Positions 36,145 to 49,700 of a DNA stretch of 64,000 nt are shown here, piece by piece. The position numbers and the translations under genes were made by a program. The stretch covers positions 24,683,501-24,747,500 of the forward strand of contig CM072335.1 of NCBI GenBank assembly GCA_036874045.1, in the 5' to 3' direction. Positions within the stretch are counted from its first letter, which is position 1, and every line of letters starts with the position of its first letter. Source of the DNA: Cymodocea nodosa. Its lineage: Eukaryota > Streptophyta > Magnoliopsida > Alismatales > Cymodoceaceae. The notes under the pieces are model-generated. The model made no database searches, was not told the DNA's origin, and saw only the letters and a program-made list of their open reading frames with translations.

Positions 36145-37513
36145 CTCTCGGAACGATGTTGGCCCTTCCCACTGTTCCACTCCTCGTGGTAGTCGGCTGG
36201 CTTCGGACTCCCTGTTCTACCGGAGCACGGGAAGAACAACGCTGATTTCGCAGGAAGAAAGAAGAGAACGGTGACCTAATTGACATTCGCCATTGCACCA
36301 CTCCGGTAATTGTAATTAAAGAAAATTCCATGATACCTGCACTTTGTCGGTAGCTACGAATTGGTAGTAATAAATCTTATTTTAGATCTCACCATCCATG
36401 TTTTAAATTGACGACCAATATTTAAAAATTTATGTACCAACACTGTAAAAAATTTAGGTACCTATATTTGTTCTTGTCAAATCAAGTTATGAATGGAAAT
36501 GATTTTTTGTAACTACATTATTCATTGCAATGTTTAATATACGCTTATTTTATTTTATCTTGATATTTTTGTTTCAAATTCATTGGTTAAATAATTTGAT
36601 ATTTGTTTGACAATTAATTCAATATATTAATTGATCATGTCTCGTTAGAGTAGAGTCAGGTCGGGAAAAAATAAAAACAAGACTTTTACATATATACTTC
36701 TCGACTACCAAGAGATACCTTTTGTAATGTCAAGTCACCGTCTAGTGGAATCAAATTGAATTATTATGACTTGATTTTAGTATGTAGGTTAAAATGACGT
36801 GTTTTTTTTTAAAAAAAAATCGATGTATCATTTAAATCAATAGTACGCCAAAAATTAGATAAAAATTTTATTTATATTAATTTTGATATGTCAGATAATT
36901 AATATATCCTATAAGTTTATATTAAATTCAGTATATTATTTATACAAATAATATATTGATATTAATACAGACTTGTAAATTTTATAAATTTAATATATTA
37001 ATTTTACAATCGAAAAATACGACTTAATATGATAGAACCATTTTATCATTTTTCAACATAATATGATCTAACACAGATAACATCAAATACCAATCCGCCA
37101 CGGTGATCATTGATACATTTAATTTATCAATATGGACCCATTGATATATCTAATTTAAACACATAAACATTCTGAATTCTCCTTTTTCATTTTCTTAAAT
37201 AAAATACTCAAAACAGCTTAATCTCAACAAACGTAATCCTTCGAATTCTCTTTTATCTTCTTCTTAAACCACAAGTCAATCAAGTTATTTTATTCCAGTC
37301 ACATATTTGGTAGGAAGTTGGATAAATTTTTTAAATAATGGTTGGATAAGTTGATAACCGGTTCATGGTAGAAATTGGACGGCCCGGCCCGTTGCTTTCA
37401 ACGATCCGAACCCGATGGCACGGCTTCGTCAGGAGCCAGCGCCGCGTTTCCAACTCCAAGAAATTGCTCTCCACCAACATCGGCGCCAAAAGTATCCGTC
37501 GGCCGCGGCAACC
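36145..37513. promoter_or_regulatory. Shared divergent upstream region, EAF gene and Cys/His-rich gene
   Basis: The two start codons face away from each other across 1.37 kb. Its outer ends are GC-richer and presumably transcribed leaders; the middle (36400-37330) is AT-rich and shows no gene. No defined promoter element was identified with confidence. Confidence 0.4.
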
Positions 37514-38048
37514 ATGGCGACGAGCATCAACGGCCACCGGAGCGCTCACCACCACCGGCTTCTCCAATTTCATCGACTTCATCCCTCTCCCCTCTCCCCA
37601 GCTAGCGCCTCCTCCCATCTCAGACTCCCCACCTTGCCCTCAGCACCACCTCTCGTCCTCCGCTCGAGATTCTCCTGCTGCAGCAGAAGCAGCACAGCCA
37701 CGCCTACGAGGACCTGCAAGAACTGTAAGAAGCAGTACGATCCCTCCCTCAACCACCCGTCCGCCTGTCGCTACCACACCGCCCACTTCGGAGGTATAGA
37801 GTTCCTACTCTTTACTGTTATCCATTCTTTGATATCTGATCGATCGGGGAAGGAAGGCCTTGCAATTCATTTCAATCGGACGAGGGGTTGCAGGGGAGAC
37901 GAAGAGGAAGTTCGAGAGCGTCCACTCGGGCGGCACAATGAGTACGCCCGAATCAGGGAAGGTGTTCCAGTACTGGCACTGCTGCGGTTCCGAAGATCCT
38001 TTCGACCAGGGTTGCACCGCGGCGCCGCACTGCTCCTACGATGATTGA
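37514..38048 (+). CDS. Small CHORD-like Cys/His-rich protein, plastid-type leader, 2 exons
   Basis: Exons 37514-37793 and 37894-38048 join over a 100-bp GT-AG intron and give 144 aa. The start sits in ACCATGGCG. Residues 1-65 are rich in Ser, Arg, His and Pro with no acidic residues, as in a chloroplast transit peptide. The rest has CKNCKKQYDPSLNHP, ACRYHTAHFGGE, FQYWHCCG and DPFDQGCTAAPH. The order C-x2-C, C-x2-H, W-x-CC, GC-x4-H resembles one CHORD zinc-binding unit, though spacing is shorter and no CS domain follows. Similar short proteins occur across plants without a known role, as far as I recall. Zinc binding and plastid location are inferred. An in-frame ATG at 37415 would add 33 residues, but the 37514 context is better. 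Confidence 0.82.
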
Positions 38049-41000
38049 GTGGTTCGTTCTCGCGTCGACATTATTTAAATATTTATTCTTTCATATACTT
38101 AATGTTTCAGCTTTTGTTTGCCGTTGTGTTTGAAGGCATCTCAGTTTGGGATGCATTGCTATGCCTCAAATTTTTTTTTCCTTGAACGATGGAGTGGTTG
38201 CTGCAATTCAAATTGGTAAGAATCGGAGTCAAATTTACATATGTTGGGAAAAGCATAAAGTTAACGGGAAGGAAGGCAACATCAGACTAACCAATACCCA
38301 GAAACACCGCAAACCACTGAAATGGAACCTTAAACTAGTTGATATTGCTTAGATGCAATATGTGATCTTCACCTGGATTGGCTTACAGGAGCATGATATC
38401 TTAAGAAGATATATGGTCGGCAAGACTATGGCCATGCAAGAGTTTATTCTTTTGAGCAAAATTACTTTATGAATGACATATAGACAAGAATCGGGTTAAT
38501 GGATTGGTCAAGATTAGTTGGAAATATATAATGGAAAAAATAGTGCCTTAATAATGCCATGTTTGGTTTACATAGAGGCAAGGCCAGATCATGTACAATT
38601 GGGATTCCGAACATTCCACAGGGAGGACAAAATATTGTACATGTTGGTGAGACTCTGGAGTTCCTTTGGAAATCTTATTTCGAGTGATATTTTATGAATA
38701 GCATATTGAGAAGAACTGGGTTAATGGACCAAACGATTAATTGGAAATGTCGAATGGAGAAAATAGTTCCTTAACACTGTGCTCGGTTCAAATAGTGGAG
38801 AGGTTATATTATGCACAATCTGGGTTCCATACAATCCACAAAGAGGTCAAAATCTGTAGTTGTTGATGGGAATGTAGAACTTATGTGCATAATTTTGTTT
38901 GGTTAAAACTATACAGTGTTAACAGTAATCATTTCTTCGATGCTTATCAAGATCTTTCCTATGACCCTCTCCATTTCTTGATTGAGCAGCAAATTTCTGA
39001 TATCTTAGTAGCACCCTTGTTCCGAGGTACTGTCATGGCAGCAAGGAATTGGTCTAAGATATATGCACCCTAATAAAATACCTAGACTTTTTTTGCACTT
39101 AACCACCCTAGACATGATGTAAGAGCCTAGACATTTTCGGAAGGGTATGGTGAAGGAGAAGAGGCTATGTCACTTCTCTTTTTACGAAAAGGCAACCAAG
39201 GAAAAGCCTGTTTCTATACTTCATTCCTGCCATTTGTAGATGTACTCTATCCCCAATACTTCCCTCTTGTTACTCTCTTTTAACTTTTTTCCTTTGCTGT
39301 GAACAAAATGAAAATGCAAGCAACTGCAAGGGATATAGGTGGACTTTCATCTAAACAAAACATTGCACAACTAATAATGCAATAATGCATAATGGCTTGT
39401 ACACGATTCTTCTATATTTTGGGCATTATCATGGGATGACTATAATTGCATAGAAATGATCATCAGATCAGGCATGACAGAAGAACTCGATTCAATGTAG
39501 GGCAGCCTATAGATTGACAATTATCCCTATACATGGTCATTTATTCATGATATTGGAATGTTAGCAACCTCAAGTCCAAAGGAAAAACAAAAATACGTAG
39601 GGTCCCTTGCTTGGAAAGTTAGGGACATCCCACTCAAAAACACAAAAAAAAAAGCAAAGATGATATTAAGAGTGAATTCAATGCTGAAAAGAAAAGATGA
39701 GACACTTCTACATGAGTGGCCTACTAAAGCTCGTTAAGGTGGATCTCCTTGAAGCTTCAAGGAAGATATGGGATATTCTTAGAGCTTTTTAAGGAGTGCT
39801 TTGAAAGATATTACACTATCGTGGGATGACAAGGAGATGAAAGTGATGAAAGGTAGCGGTGGTATTGAGAGGTGAGTTATTCCTGCAATGGTGTGGAATG
39901 CATCCCTATTTATAAGTAATCATGGCCAGCATTTAAGTATTTTTAAACCCAATTAATCCTAATTAAGCTAACAAATCCATTTAACAGGTTCCATACACAA
40001 TCATCTCAAGAATATTGCAACAGTGCAATGATGAAACATGCATCAATTAAGGCAAATTGACATCGGGTAAGGCAATCTGACAAAATATATTGATGTTTTT
40101 GCTTAATTGACAACTAACATTATTGTCAAATTGTGGTCAGCTTGGTGTTTGTTCTCAACATGAAAGTCATGGAGCCCCCAAAACCAATGTTGTCTGTTGG
40201 AATAACCACTCCAAGAATCCAAATTATGATTAATGTACTGATTGAAAAAAATATCTAACTATGATGATCCTATATGTAACTCTACCTTGTGAGCTTTTCC
40301 ACTAAGCTAATTCTCCTTCACAGGTGAAGAAGCGTTTACGTGCAGTTCCTCCAATCACACTGGTGGAGAAATCTTACATACAATATCTATCTTCACACAA
40401 GAGTGAAGTTCACGCGAAGAGAGAGAGAACTGTGAAGCAGGTCACTAAATGATGTGCGAAGCCTGCAAATAAATAAAACCTAAGGCCTAACATAGAGATG
40501 TACACTGTTTTACTGAACTCAGAAAGTCTTTAAAATTGTCACGTGCATCGAACTCTAGATAGACATTTGCCAACCTTCTTCTGATTCACTTTGAATAGCA
40601 TTGAACGTTTGGACGAACATTTGTTAAAATATTTATTGATGTATCCTCTTCTTTTACATATGTTTTCAGTATAAATGGATGTGCATTTGATCTAAGGAGA
40701 GCATATGCAAAGGCACGAAAGAAAAGATTAAAAAAGAATTTTTGAAAATAAGATCATCTCTGTACGTTGGAATTTGGAAAAGAAAAGTGAAATTTTCTTC
40801 CGTATAAAATGTCAGCCTTTCTAACTTTTCCAGTCCCCCCTTCGCTCAATCCAGCAGCTTCATCGCCCGACGCCTGATGCGAGATCCAGCCACTCAACTT
40901 GCTCTTGGCTTTCGGAAAACTTCTCAATCATCGTCGTCACATTCTACAGGTATAGGTTGGGTTTTGGTTTGTGAAATAGATTTTTTCGTCGCCATTGTCC

Positions 41001-43458
41001 ATAAAGTAGTGAAATCCTATCTCACCATCACCCATTTTTTGTGAAATCCAGTCGCTATCGCCCTCCAGTTGATATCGCCCATTTTTTCGTCGCCATCCTG
41101 TGCACGGTTTAAGGTTTTGCAGCATGATATCTTCGATTTTTATGGTTTGTAGAGTTGTATTGTTTTATTGGGTTTGCAGGCTTTATATTGTTCATTTTAT
41201 TGTTGATTCTTGAGGTAAATTTTCATTGTAGGCTTTGCTATATTAAGACCACTATTGGTGGTAAAATTTCATTGCAGGCTTATATTGTTAATGGAATGTT
41301 AGATTGTTCTCTTTCAGAAAAAAATAAACAGCATGTTCTACTATTGTATATTGTGGCACACTTGGTTGTGCAAAATCCTTTTTGTATACTATCAAATGGG
41401 ATACAATGTTCTGATATCAGTGTTCTGCTGTCAAAGAGGCAATCTTCATTTACATGACATAATGTTCTAAGAGTCAGTATGTTCTACTATTGTTATTGTG
41501 TCTTGGTCTGGCAAAATCCTACATCAATAAGGTCAGAGTGCAGGTGTGAACAATGAATGAACCACACAAATATAAACTTCATTATGTGTGATGTATATTA
41601 TTAAAGGCATTATGTATGTTACATAAGTTGCATTTATTCTCCTTTAATATTGCAAGATTTCATCTAGGGGGGTTGGTTTTCATGAAAAGGCATTAACTTA
41701 TTTAGTTATATTTGGTCAACTTGGTTGGCATTAGCAAATTTTTGTTATTTTCATATTATGCGTCACTATCAAAGAGTTGGCTGTTTAGAAATTTTATTTG
41801 CTTGTATTTACAACAAACATGCGAAAGCTATTCGGTCCTTGTTTGTCTTTTTAGATGCTATTTAATAAAATAAATATTTACTTTTTATGACATGTATAAA
41901 CAGTTTTAAATTAATTTTCTTAACTTTTTATAATTTTTTTTTGACTTTTTTAACTTTTCATTTCTAACATTTTTTGATTTTCTATCACACGAGAGAATCC
42001 TTGGTATTAAATAATAATTTGGTTTTTACAAAGATTTACCTAATATTTTCAATTTTCACTTAATCTGTATTTATTCCAAATATGATTGATCTTTCAATAT
42101 CGTATTTCAAAAGCTATACATTGAATATGAAATCATTCCATGAAATTTTACACATGCAAAACATATAAAAATACGATTGCATGTTATCTACTACCCATAG
42201 TAAGAGGTGGTTTGCACCAGAACGGCTTGATCGTAGAAAACTATCGTAAGTTTTATTCTTTGTTTAACTTTTGCTACTTTTTTTTTCCACGTTTATGAAA
42301 GTTTTGAATTCTGATAGAAGTTAAAAGTATTGTTGTTTTTAACCAGTCCGAGTTATTATGGTTGATTTGCGTTGGATCCTTTACTTGTATGTCATAAAAA
42401 AATTAATAAATAGTTTTGTGCCATTCCAAAATCTACGGTTACATGCCATTGAAAATTGATGAGTTTTATTAGAATATCTCTGTGGTTAAATTTTGTTAAA
42501 ATATGAATATTAACATTTCTTAAATTCTCGTTAATTTACAGATTGCAGTTAGTGGGATGATTATGATGTGAATTTTTTACAATGACATGTAAGTAAATTT
42601 GACTTTTTGAATACATATAAGTAATTGTCAAATTTTTTTAATAATATACAAGTAAAAAATCTTTGCTTTTTTTTTTATATCACAAAAGTTGATGCTATTT
42701 ACGTCGTGAATAGGTATGCTCACATGCACGTCGCGCTACAGTGCTACGCGCAAGTGGTCATGGGTTAATTTTAATTAGAAATATAACATGTTATGTTGGT
42801 CCACGCTTCCTTGACGATGAAGCAGTAGTTGGTCGTCGTTGAGATCACATGAAAGCCATGTCGCTTTCAACTTCGACGAATATATAACGAATGCATTAAA
42901 ACAGAAAAACGGATGGCCACCGACGACCATCAAATTGCTTAACGGGAGAAGAGATGTAATTGCATAAGATTTATGGAACCACATTTGCCGGTTGTGTTTT
43001 TTTCATAAACTGCAATGACGCGACAATAACGGTTTATTTTTTAGCAAATGATTTAAAATATTTCGTAATGCTCTGGAGTAGGGGCGGTGTGGGACAATAC
43101 TTACTCCAGCAATGATAAAAAAGAATACATGTGAAAAAAAGAAAAAGAAAAAGAAAAAAAAAGAAAGATTTTCCTTCGAGATGTTCCCTATTTCTCTGGG
43201 AAATCGAAATTAAAATCTTATATGCAATCGATTTATAATATCCCGGAAAAATCTATGACACTAATTAATTTTAAAATACAAATGATAAGTTTTAAAAAAA
43301 TTATAATTATTAGTAGTAAACATTTAAATTTTTTTTTTTATTCCTTACGTTCGTCGGTTGGTAAAACATAAAACCGTACGTGCTTTTCTAGACGTGCCCA
43401 GATGTTATTCGAAATCACGCCTGGAAGCACGACTCACGCTGGTAAACCTCAAAACGTC
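38049..43458. other. Long non-coding stretch between two plus-strand genes
   Basis: No complete gene was recognised over 5.4 kb. It holds a 225-bp diverged duplication (38461-38900) and a moderately GC-rich patch at 40830-40950 that ends in CACATTCTACAG/GTATAGG and could be a cryptic exon or untranslated first exon. The rest is AT-rich with scattered short frames that match nothing known to me. Confidence 0.4.
38461..38900. repeat. Diverged tandem duplication of about 225 bp
   Basis: TTTATGAATGACATATAGA followed by GGGTTAATGGA, TTAGTTGGAAATAT and GGAAAAAATAGTGCCTTAA at 38461-38685 recurs in order, with many substitutions, at 38686-38900. The landmark TTTATGAAT is at 38466 and 38691. Confidence 0.7.
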
Positions 43459-43545
43459 CGTCGTCGTAAATTCTCGTATACAATGAGGGTGTAAATGAAA
43501 AATAGCCTGCCCCGTCATAAATTCTAGTATACAATGAGGGTGTAC
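43459..43545. repeat. 32-bp direct repeat in the upstream region of the membrane-protein gene
   Basis: CGTCGTAAATTCTCGTATAC plus AATGAGGGTGTA near 43459 recurs near 43514 with two changes, a 55-bp spacing. It lies 245 to 330 bp upstream of the start codon. Confidence 0.75.
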
Positions 43546-43631
43546 AGAGAATTGTTCTTCCACTCCATGTGACCGAAACGTCCCTCGTCCTGTTCCGCCA
43601 CCTGCTCACCATCACTGCAGGGCGCCGCAGG

Positions 43632-43640
43632 CTTTATAAA
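43632..43640 (+). promoter_or_regulatory. Possible TATA box of the membrane-protein gene
   Basis: GCTTTATAAATG stands alone in a GC-rich stretch about 155 bp before the start codon at 43790, a usual distance for a plant TATA box plus a leader of about 120 nt. Confidence 0.5.
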
Positions 43641-43789
43641 TGCGCTTCCACCTCCTCTTCCCGGGAGAACGGTGGTGATCTGGTGATCGTCGGACGGTGG
43701 GAAGGGGGGGAGGGGGAGGAGAGGCAGCGTCCGGGATCACTCCTCTGTTGCATACGTTTTGTATTTTATGGGCTATTCCGTGATTCGTT

Positions 43790-46700
43790 ATGGATCTCCA
43801 GGGTGCGGTACTTGCGGCCTCAACTTTCATTCTTGCATCCTTCTTATTCTGCTTGTTGTTTCCGGCCGCGATCGTCGCTGGTGGTGATGTGAAGGACGTT
43901 GTTCTGGATTCCGAGAAGTTCGCGATAGGTATAATTGTTGTTTTTCTTTTCTGTTACGTCACCGGGTTTTGATGTGTAGGGAAGTCTTGCATGTTTGTTG
44001 CTTGTTTTTGTTTCTCCCAAGGAATGTTGATTAGTGTTGTGTTTGCGGGTGCCAGGGGAGAAGAACCTGACTCCATTGGCCAATGGCCTGTTGAATTTTA
44101 CTCCCGTTGCTCTTGGGTCCGCCGACGCACCTCCGAAGGAGAAGCCTCTGCTGGTTTTGGCTGCAAAGAAAACTAGAAGGCCGGATATGCTACGGGAATT
44201 CAAGTACTACAGAGGTGGTTGGGATGTGACTAACGAGCACTACTGGACGGTAATTTTTCTTGATTTTAATCCCACTTTGTTGTTCTTTTTAAATTCTTTA
44301 TATTACTTTCCTTTTTTGCCAAGTTACCTCACTGATATAGTCATGTTTGAGTCTTCGTCAGCTTGAGAGGAACTCGTCTGAATTGCAATGCAGTTCTTAT
44401 TTATCAATTATAGTGTTATGGATCTTTGTATTGTTACTTTGGTTATCGGTTTTACCGGTAAACCTGGATATATATACCTAACTAGACGAAGGGTTAAGGA
44501 GGATTTTGTATAGCAGTCCTTGTGAACTGTACCATATTATCTGCAATCCTTGCGACGTAGGATTGATTTTAGCAATTTGGCATCAAAGTCAGCGAACCTG
44601 GTGACCAGTGGGGAAAAGGGGGGCTGGATGGAGAGCGACGAGCTCGTAGTGGATGTGATTTGGTGCATAGACAGCAAGCTCAATGGCCTGGAAGACAGGG
44701 TTGATTCTTGTTTGAGCATGTTAGAGAAGAAAATGGAGTCCTTAGAATAGGGAAATGATTCCCCATCGATGCATTCCAAGCATTAATCGGATGGTGAGGG
44801 GTCAAATTGGCAACAGAGTAGTGGAGGTAGAGGACGACAATGGGGAAACATTGGGCTGAATTTTCCCTTGTATGATGGTTAGGGCAACTCAAAGGAATGG
44901 TGCCAGACCACTACTCAGTTGCTAGCTTTTCATCACGTAGATGAGGAGTGGGTCACGATAGTAGCTATCAACCTTAAGGGGAATGCTGCTTAGTGGGTCT
45001 AGGAAATAATAGGAGAATAAAGGTTGATGCTATAGGGGGAGTTTGTGGAAACCTTGGGGACACATTTCAAGGAAGACCCATTGTGGAACTACGAAGCAAA
45101 GCTTTTAAGGTTAAGGCAAACTAGAATAGTGTCAGAGTACTTGAACACATTTGATGCATTAGCAATATGGGTTCCTTGATTGCTACAGCATAGTAGGGTG
45201 AACTATTTTGTTGAAGGATCACAAGACGACTTGCGTTATAAAGTGACGTGCTTACAACCTGCAAACATGGTGATGGCGATATCTATGGCGAAGATTTAGG
45301 AGTCACATGAAGAGGCGAGAAGGAAAAATTGGGGACAATGGTTGGGGTTGGTTGGGTAGAGGTTTGGGACCAGTTTAGGAGGATCCAGCTCTATCTAGAA
45401 AGGGGCAGCCTTGGAAGGAAGAAAAACGCTCACTCCCCTGTCTAGAAGGATGAAACCTCCGTTTAGAAGCTCTTTGGAGATGAGAGGTACATAGAAATTA
45501 CAATTTTCAAAAATGTCATAGAAGGAAGAGCAACATAGACATCATAATTTAGAAGCTCTTCAAAGGCAGGAGGTACACAGAAATTAAAATTTTCAAAAAT
45601 GTCACAGAAGGAACAACAACACAGATGTCATTTGGGGCTGTGTTTTTGGTATGATGAGAAGTTCCACAAGGGACACATTTGCAAAAACAAACAGTTATGC
45701 CTCATTCAGGGCACACTATCTAATGAGGAAGAGAGTGTTGCAAAAGAAGAAGGTGAACCAAAAGAACCACAAGAGGAACAACAACAAATTTCTCTTTATG
45801 TGTTAGTGGGAGAAGAGCACCTAGACACTATAAGGTTGTTTAGAAAATACATAAGTAAAGAAGTAACTGTTTTGGTAGATCGGGTAGTACTCATAACTTT
45901 ATTGGGTTAGAAACAACAAGGAAATTGAAATTGACTATTTATCCAAAAAGGAGGTTGCAGATAATGTTGCCATTAGGTGATTATGTAAAATGTGAAGGCT
46001 ATTGTCCAGATTTAAACCTGGAGGTGGAGGGAATTCTAATCAAATTGCTTGCATATGTAGTTCCATTGGAAGGCAGCAACATAATAATTGAGGTGCAATG
46101 GTTGAAACCTCAAGGAAATGTGTTATTGAATTTCAAAGAATTGGTCTAACAATTTTACTTGGATGGTCACAAGGCAACGTGGAAGGGGTGATCCTACCGA
46201 GAATTGCAAATAGCTAGTATTTTAGATGTGTCCCGAAATACTAAGAAAATAGCATTGGTTCAAGAAAGAGAAATAGAAGGGGAATCAACAGGTGGGACAG
46301 TGGAGAACCAATCTGAAAATCCAAAAATTACGACACTTCTACAGATTCTAGCCACCTTTTAACAAACCTAAAGATTTACCCGAGCACAGACCTGTAGATC
46401 ACCAAATCACATTGAAAGACCCCTCCAAGGTGGTGGAAGTCAAACCATACCACTATGCCTACTCACAAAGAAAAGAAATAGAGAAACTAGTGCAAAATTA
46501 TTTGGCAAATCACTAAATCAGACATAGTGTGAGCCCTTTTTTCCTCATCGATATTGCTAGTCAAAAAGAAAGACAAAGACTGGAGAATATGTATTAATTA
46601 TAGGGAATTGAACAAACACACAATAAAGGATAAATATCTGATACTGATAATTGATGAACTTTTAAATAAGTTTGGACAAGCAAAGTGGTTCTCAAAAATA

Positions 46701-49700
46701 GATCTTTGATCAAGCTATCACTAAATTTGACTGGCAGAAGATGACATCCACAAGACAGTATTTTAGACCCATAACAGGTATTACGAGATCATAGTCATGT
46801 CATTTGGTTTGCAATGTACTAACCACTTTTCAAGTCACTGAGCAAACTCTTCCACCTATACTTGAGGAGGTTTTTTTTTTTTTTTTTTTTTGATATACTT
46901 GTTTATAGTGTTACATTTGAAGATTATTTGATTCAATTGGAAAAGGTTATGGATATCCTACTAAAAAATAAATTTTTCACCAAGAGAAGCAAATGTTGTT
47001 TTGCCACCAATACAATTAGCTATTTAGGGCATGCCATAGGCTCAAAGGGGCTAGATATGGAACAAGGGAAAATTCAAACCATCATGGATTGGCTAGAACC
47101 CATAAATGTCAAGGAATTGAGAAGTTTCTTTGGGTTGGTAGGTTATTACTATTGTTTCATCAAAAGATTATGGAAAAATTGTCCACCCTATGAACATCGC
47201 AGTACAAAAAGGGGACTTTCAATGGGACTTAGAGATGGCAAAAGCCTTTTTAAATTGAAGGAAGCTCTAACGTAGGCACCAATTTTGGCTTTATAAGACT
47301 TTTGTCTTGGAATGCGACACATCCGACAAAGGATTAGGGGCTGTCCTGATGCAAGAAGGTCACCCAATGGCATTTATGACCCAAACTTACAAAGGGAGGC
47401 AACTTTTTCTATCCATTTATGAAAAAGAAATGATAGCCATATTGACAGCAATAAGTAAATGGCGACAGTTATTGGTTGGGAGACAATTTGTCATTTGAAC
47501 AAATCAAATCAGTTTAAAATATTTGGAAGACCAACAAATACATACACTGGCACAAGAAAAATGATTGGTTAAATTGTTAGGTTTGGACTACAACATTGAA
47601 TACTAATAGGGTCCAACCAATGCAGTAGTAGACGCATTATCTAGGAGGGAGCGAGAGGGACAAGTGGGTTGTCATGCCATAACCTTCATTTTGCCATCTG
47701 GTTCTAGTAGGTTAAATGGGCTCACCAAACATTAGTGGATTACCAGTGCCGCCTGTCGGATTGGTGGGATGGTTGATTAAATCCAGAAAAATTTTCCTAG
47801 TGGACGGAGTGCTGTTTTATAAGGGTTGATTAGTCATCGTTGATGAGCCAAATCTAAAACAAAAATTGTTGAAAGAGTTTCATGCTATTCCAATGCCAGG
47901 ATATTCCCAGTATCAAAAAATCATTAAGAGGATGCAATCTAACGTTTGTTGGAAGGGGTGGTAATAAGATGTGAAGTAATATTACAAAGAATGTGACATT
48001 TGTCAATGAAATAAATATGATATGTTGCAGCTAGTTGGATTATTGCAACATTTACTTATTCCGCAACAAGAGTGGACAGATATTAGTATTGACTTTATTG
48101 AGGGCATACCTCTTTTAAAGGAGAAAACTGACGTCATGGTGGTAGTGGACCACTTCACTAAATATGTGCATTTCACACCATTAAAGCATCCCTACACAAC
48201 ATGTGATGTGACTCATGCATTTGTGGAAGCGTTAGTTAAAACTTCATGGAGTATTGTGATCAGAACCTTATTTTCACCAGCTCCTTTTGGATAAAACTGT
48301 GACATTTACAAGGTTCCCAATTATGTATGTTGTTGGCCTATCATCCCCAAATGGATGGGCAATCAGAAGTTCTAAATCACACCTTGGAAACATACTTAAG
48401 ACACTTCACTTTTTAGCTACCCAAGAATTGGAGCTATTGACTACTATGGGTGAAGTATTGATATAATACTTCGTGGCATAGTGCAAGAGGATACATCCCA
48501 TTTGAAGCCTCATACGATGTCACACCTCTCATTATTCTCTCTTATATTCCAGGTACTACCAAAGCAGCTATTGTTGAGGAGTTGTAAACTCCTGATGAGG
48601 TGATCCAAAGGCTCAGATCTCCACAAGGCATAGCAACGTATGAAAGTTGTAGAGAATAGTAAGAGGAGGGATGATTCTCTGGAAGTGGGTGACTATGTTT
48701 TCATCAAATTGCAGTCATATAGACAGAGCATGATGAGATGTTGGGCCAACCAAAAACTAGCTCCCTGATACCATGGCCCCTTTAAGGTGTTAGCACGAGT
48801 GGGCAAGGTTGGTTATCGCTTATAGCTACCTCCAGATTCTAGAATACACCCTACTTTCCACATATCACAATTACGTAAGAAGCTAGGACAAGTTGATAAT
48901 GTGTTGCCTCTTGACATTCCCCATTTAGCATAATACAAGTGTCAATGAACCAATCAAACCATTGATGAGATACAGAAAGAGAAAAGGAGACAATGCAGTC
49001 ACAGAAGTCCTAGTGCAATAACAAGGAGAGGAGAAAGCAACTGCCATGTGGGAAGAGTATCGCAAATTAATATCAATTTATCTTGACCTTGAGGACAAGG
49101 TCTTGTGAGTGGGGAAGTAATGTTATGGATCTTTGTATTGTTATTCGAGTTATCAATTTTACTGGTAAACCTAGATATATATACCCAACTAGAAGAAGGG
49201 TTAGGGGGATTTTGTATCACAACCTTTGTGAACTGTATGGGAGACCCACCACATCTTAAACGTGGCTAACTATCTTCTATTCCACCATTTCAATATATCT
49301 TCCATTCCATATTATCTGCGATCCTTGCAACGCAGGATTGATTCTAGCACATAGATTATTCTTATCACATGACAATTTAATATGTGGATGAAAAACAACT
49401 AATTTGAAGATACTAAATATGTGCATTTCACACCATTAAAGCACCCTTATACAGCATGTGATGTGACTCATGCATTTGTGGAAGTGGTAGTTAAACTTCA
49501 TGGAGTACTGTGATCAGAACCCTATTTCCACCAACTCCTTTTGGACAAAACTGTGATGTTTACAAGGTTCCCAATTGTGTATGTCATTGGCCTATCATGC
49601 TCAAATGGATGGCCATTCAGAAGTTCTAAATCACACCTTGGAAACATACCTAAGATGCTTCACCTTTTAGCTACCCAAGAATTGAAGCTATTGACTACTA

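Larger units (their letters stand above)
44414..49349 (+). mobile_element. Ty3/gypsy chromovirus-type LTR retrotransposon, decayed
   Basis: The left LTR 44414-44574 (161 bp) and the right LTR 49121-49349 (229 bp) both begin TGTTATGGATCTTTGTATTG and end GATTGATT..TAGCA. The left one lacks about 68 bp in its middle. Flanks TATAG (44409-44413) and CATAG (49350-49354) look like a 5-bp target duplication with one change. The primer site TGGCATCAAAG is at 44578 and the purine tract AGTGGGGAAGTAA ends at 49120. It lies in sense orientation in intron 2 of the membrane-protein gene. All coding parts are broken. Confidence 0.88.

Noticed and set aside
36145-36180. Longer EAF N-terminus beginning at 36180
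   Set aside because: The codon there is GTG, not ATG, and the extra residues are not part of the family start.
37365-37799. Other plus-strand frames over the Cys/His-rich gene
   Set aside because: They are GC-rich shadows; only the 37514 frame continues across the intron into the conserved Cys/His part.
40800-41460. A gene at 40800-41460
   Set aside because: A GC-richer patch with a possible donor is present, but the frame stops after about 22 codons and the 100-codon frame at 41155 matches nothing known and is AT-biased.
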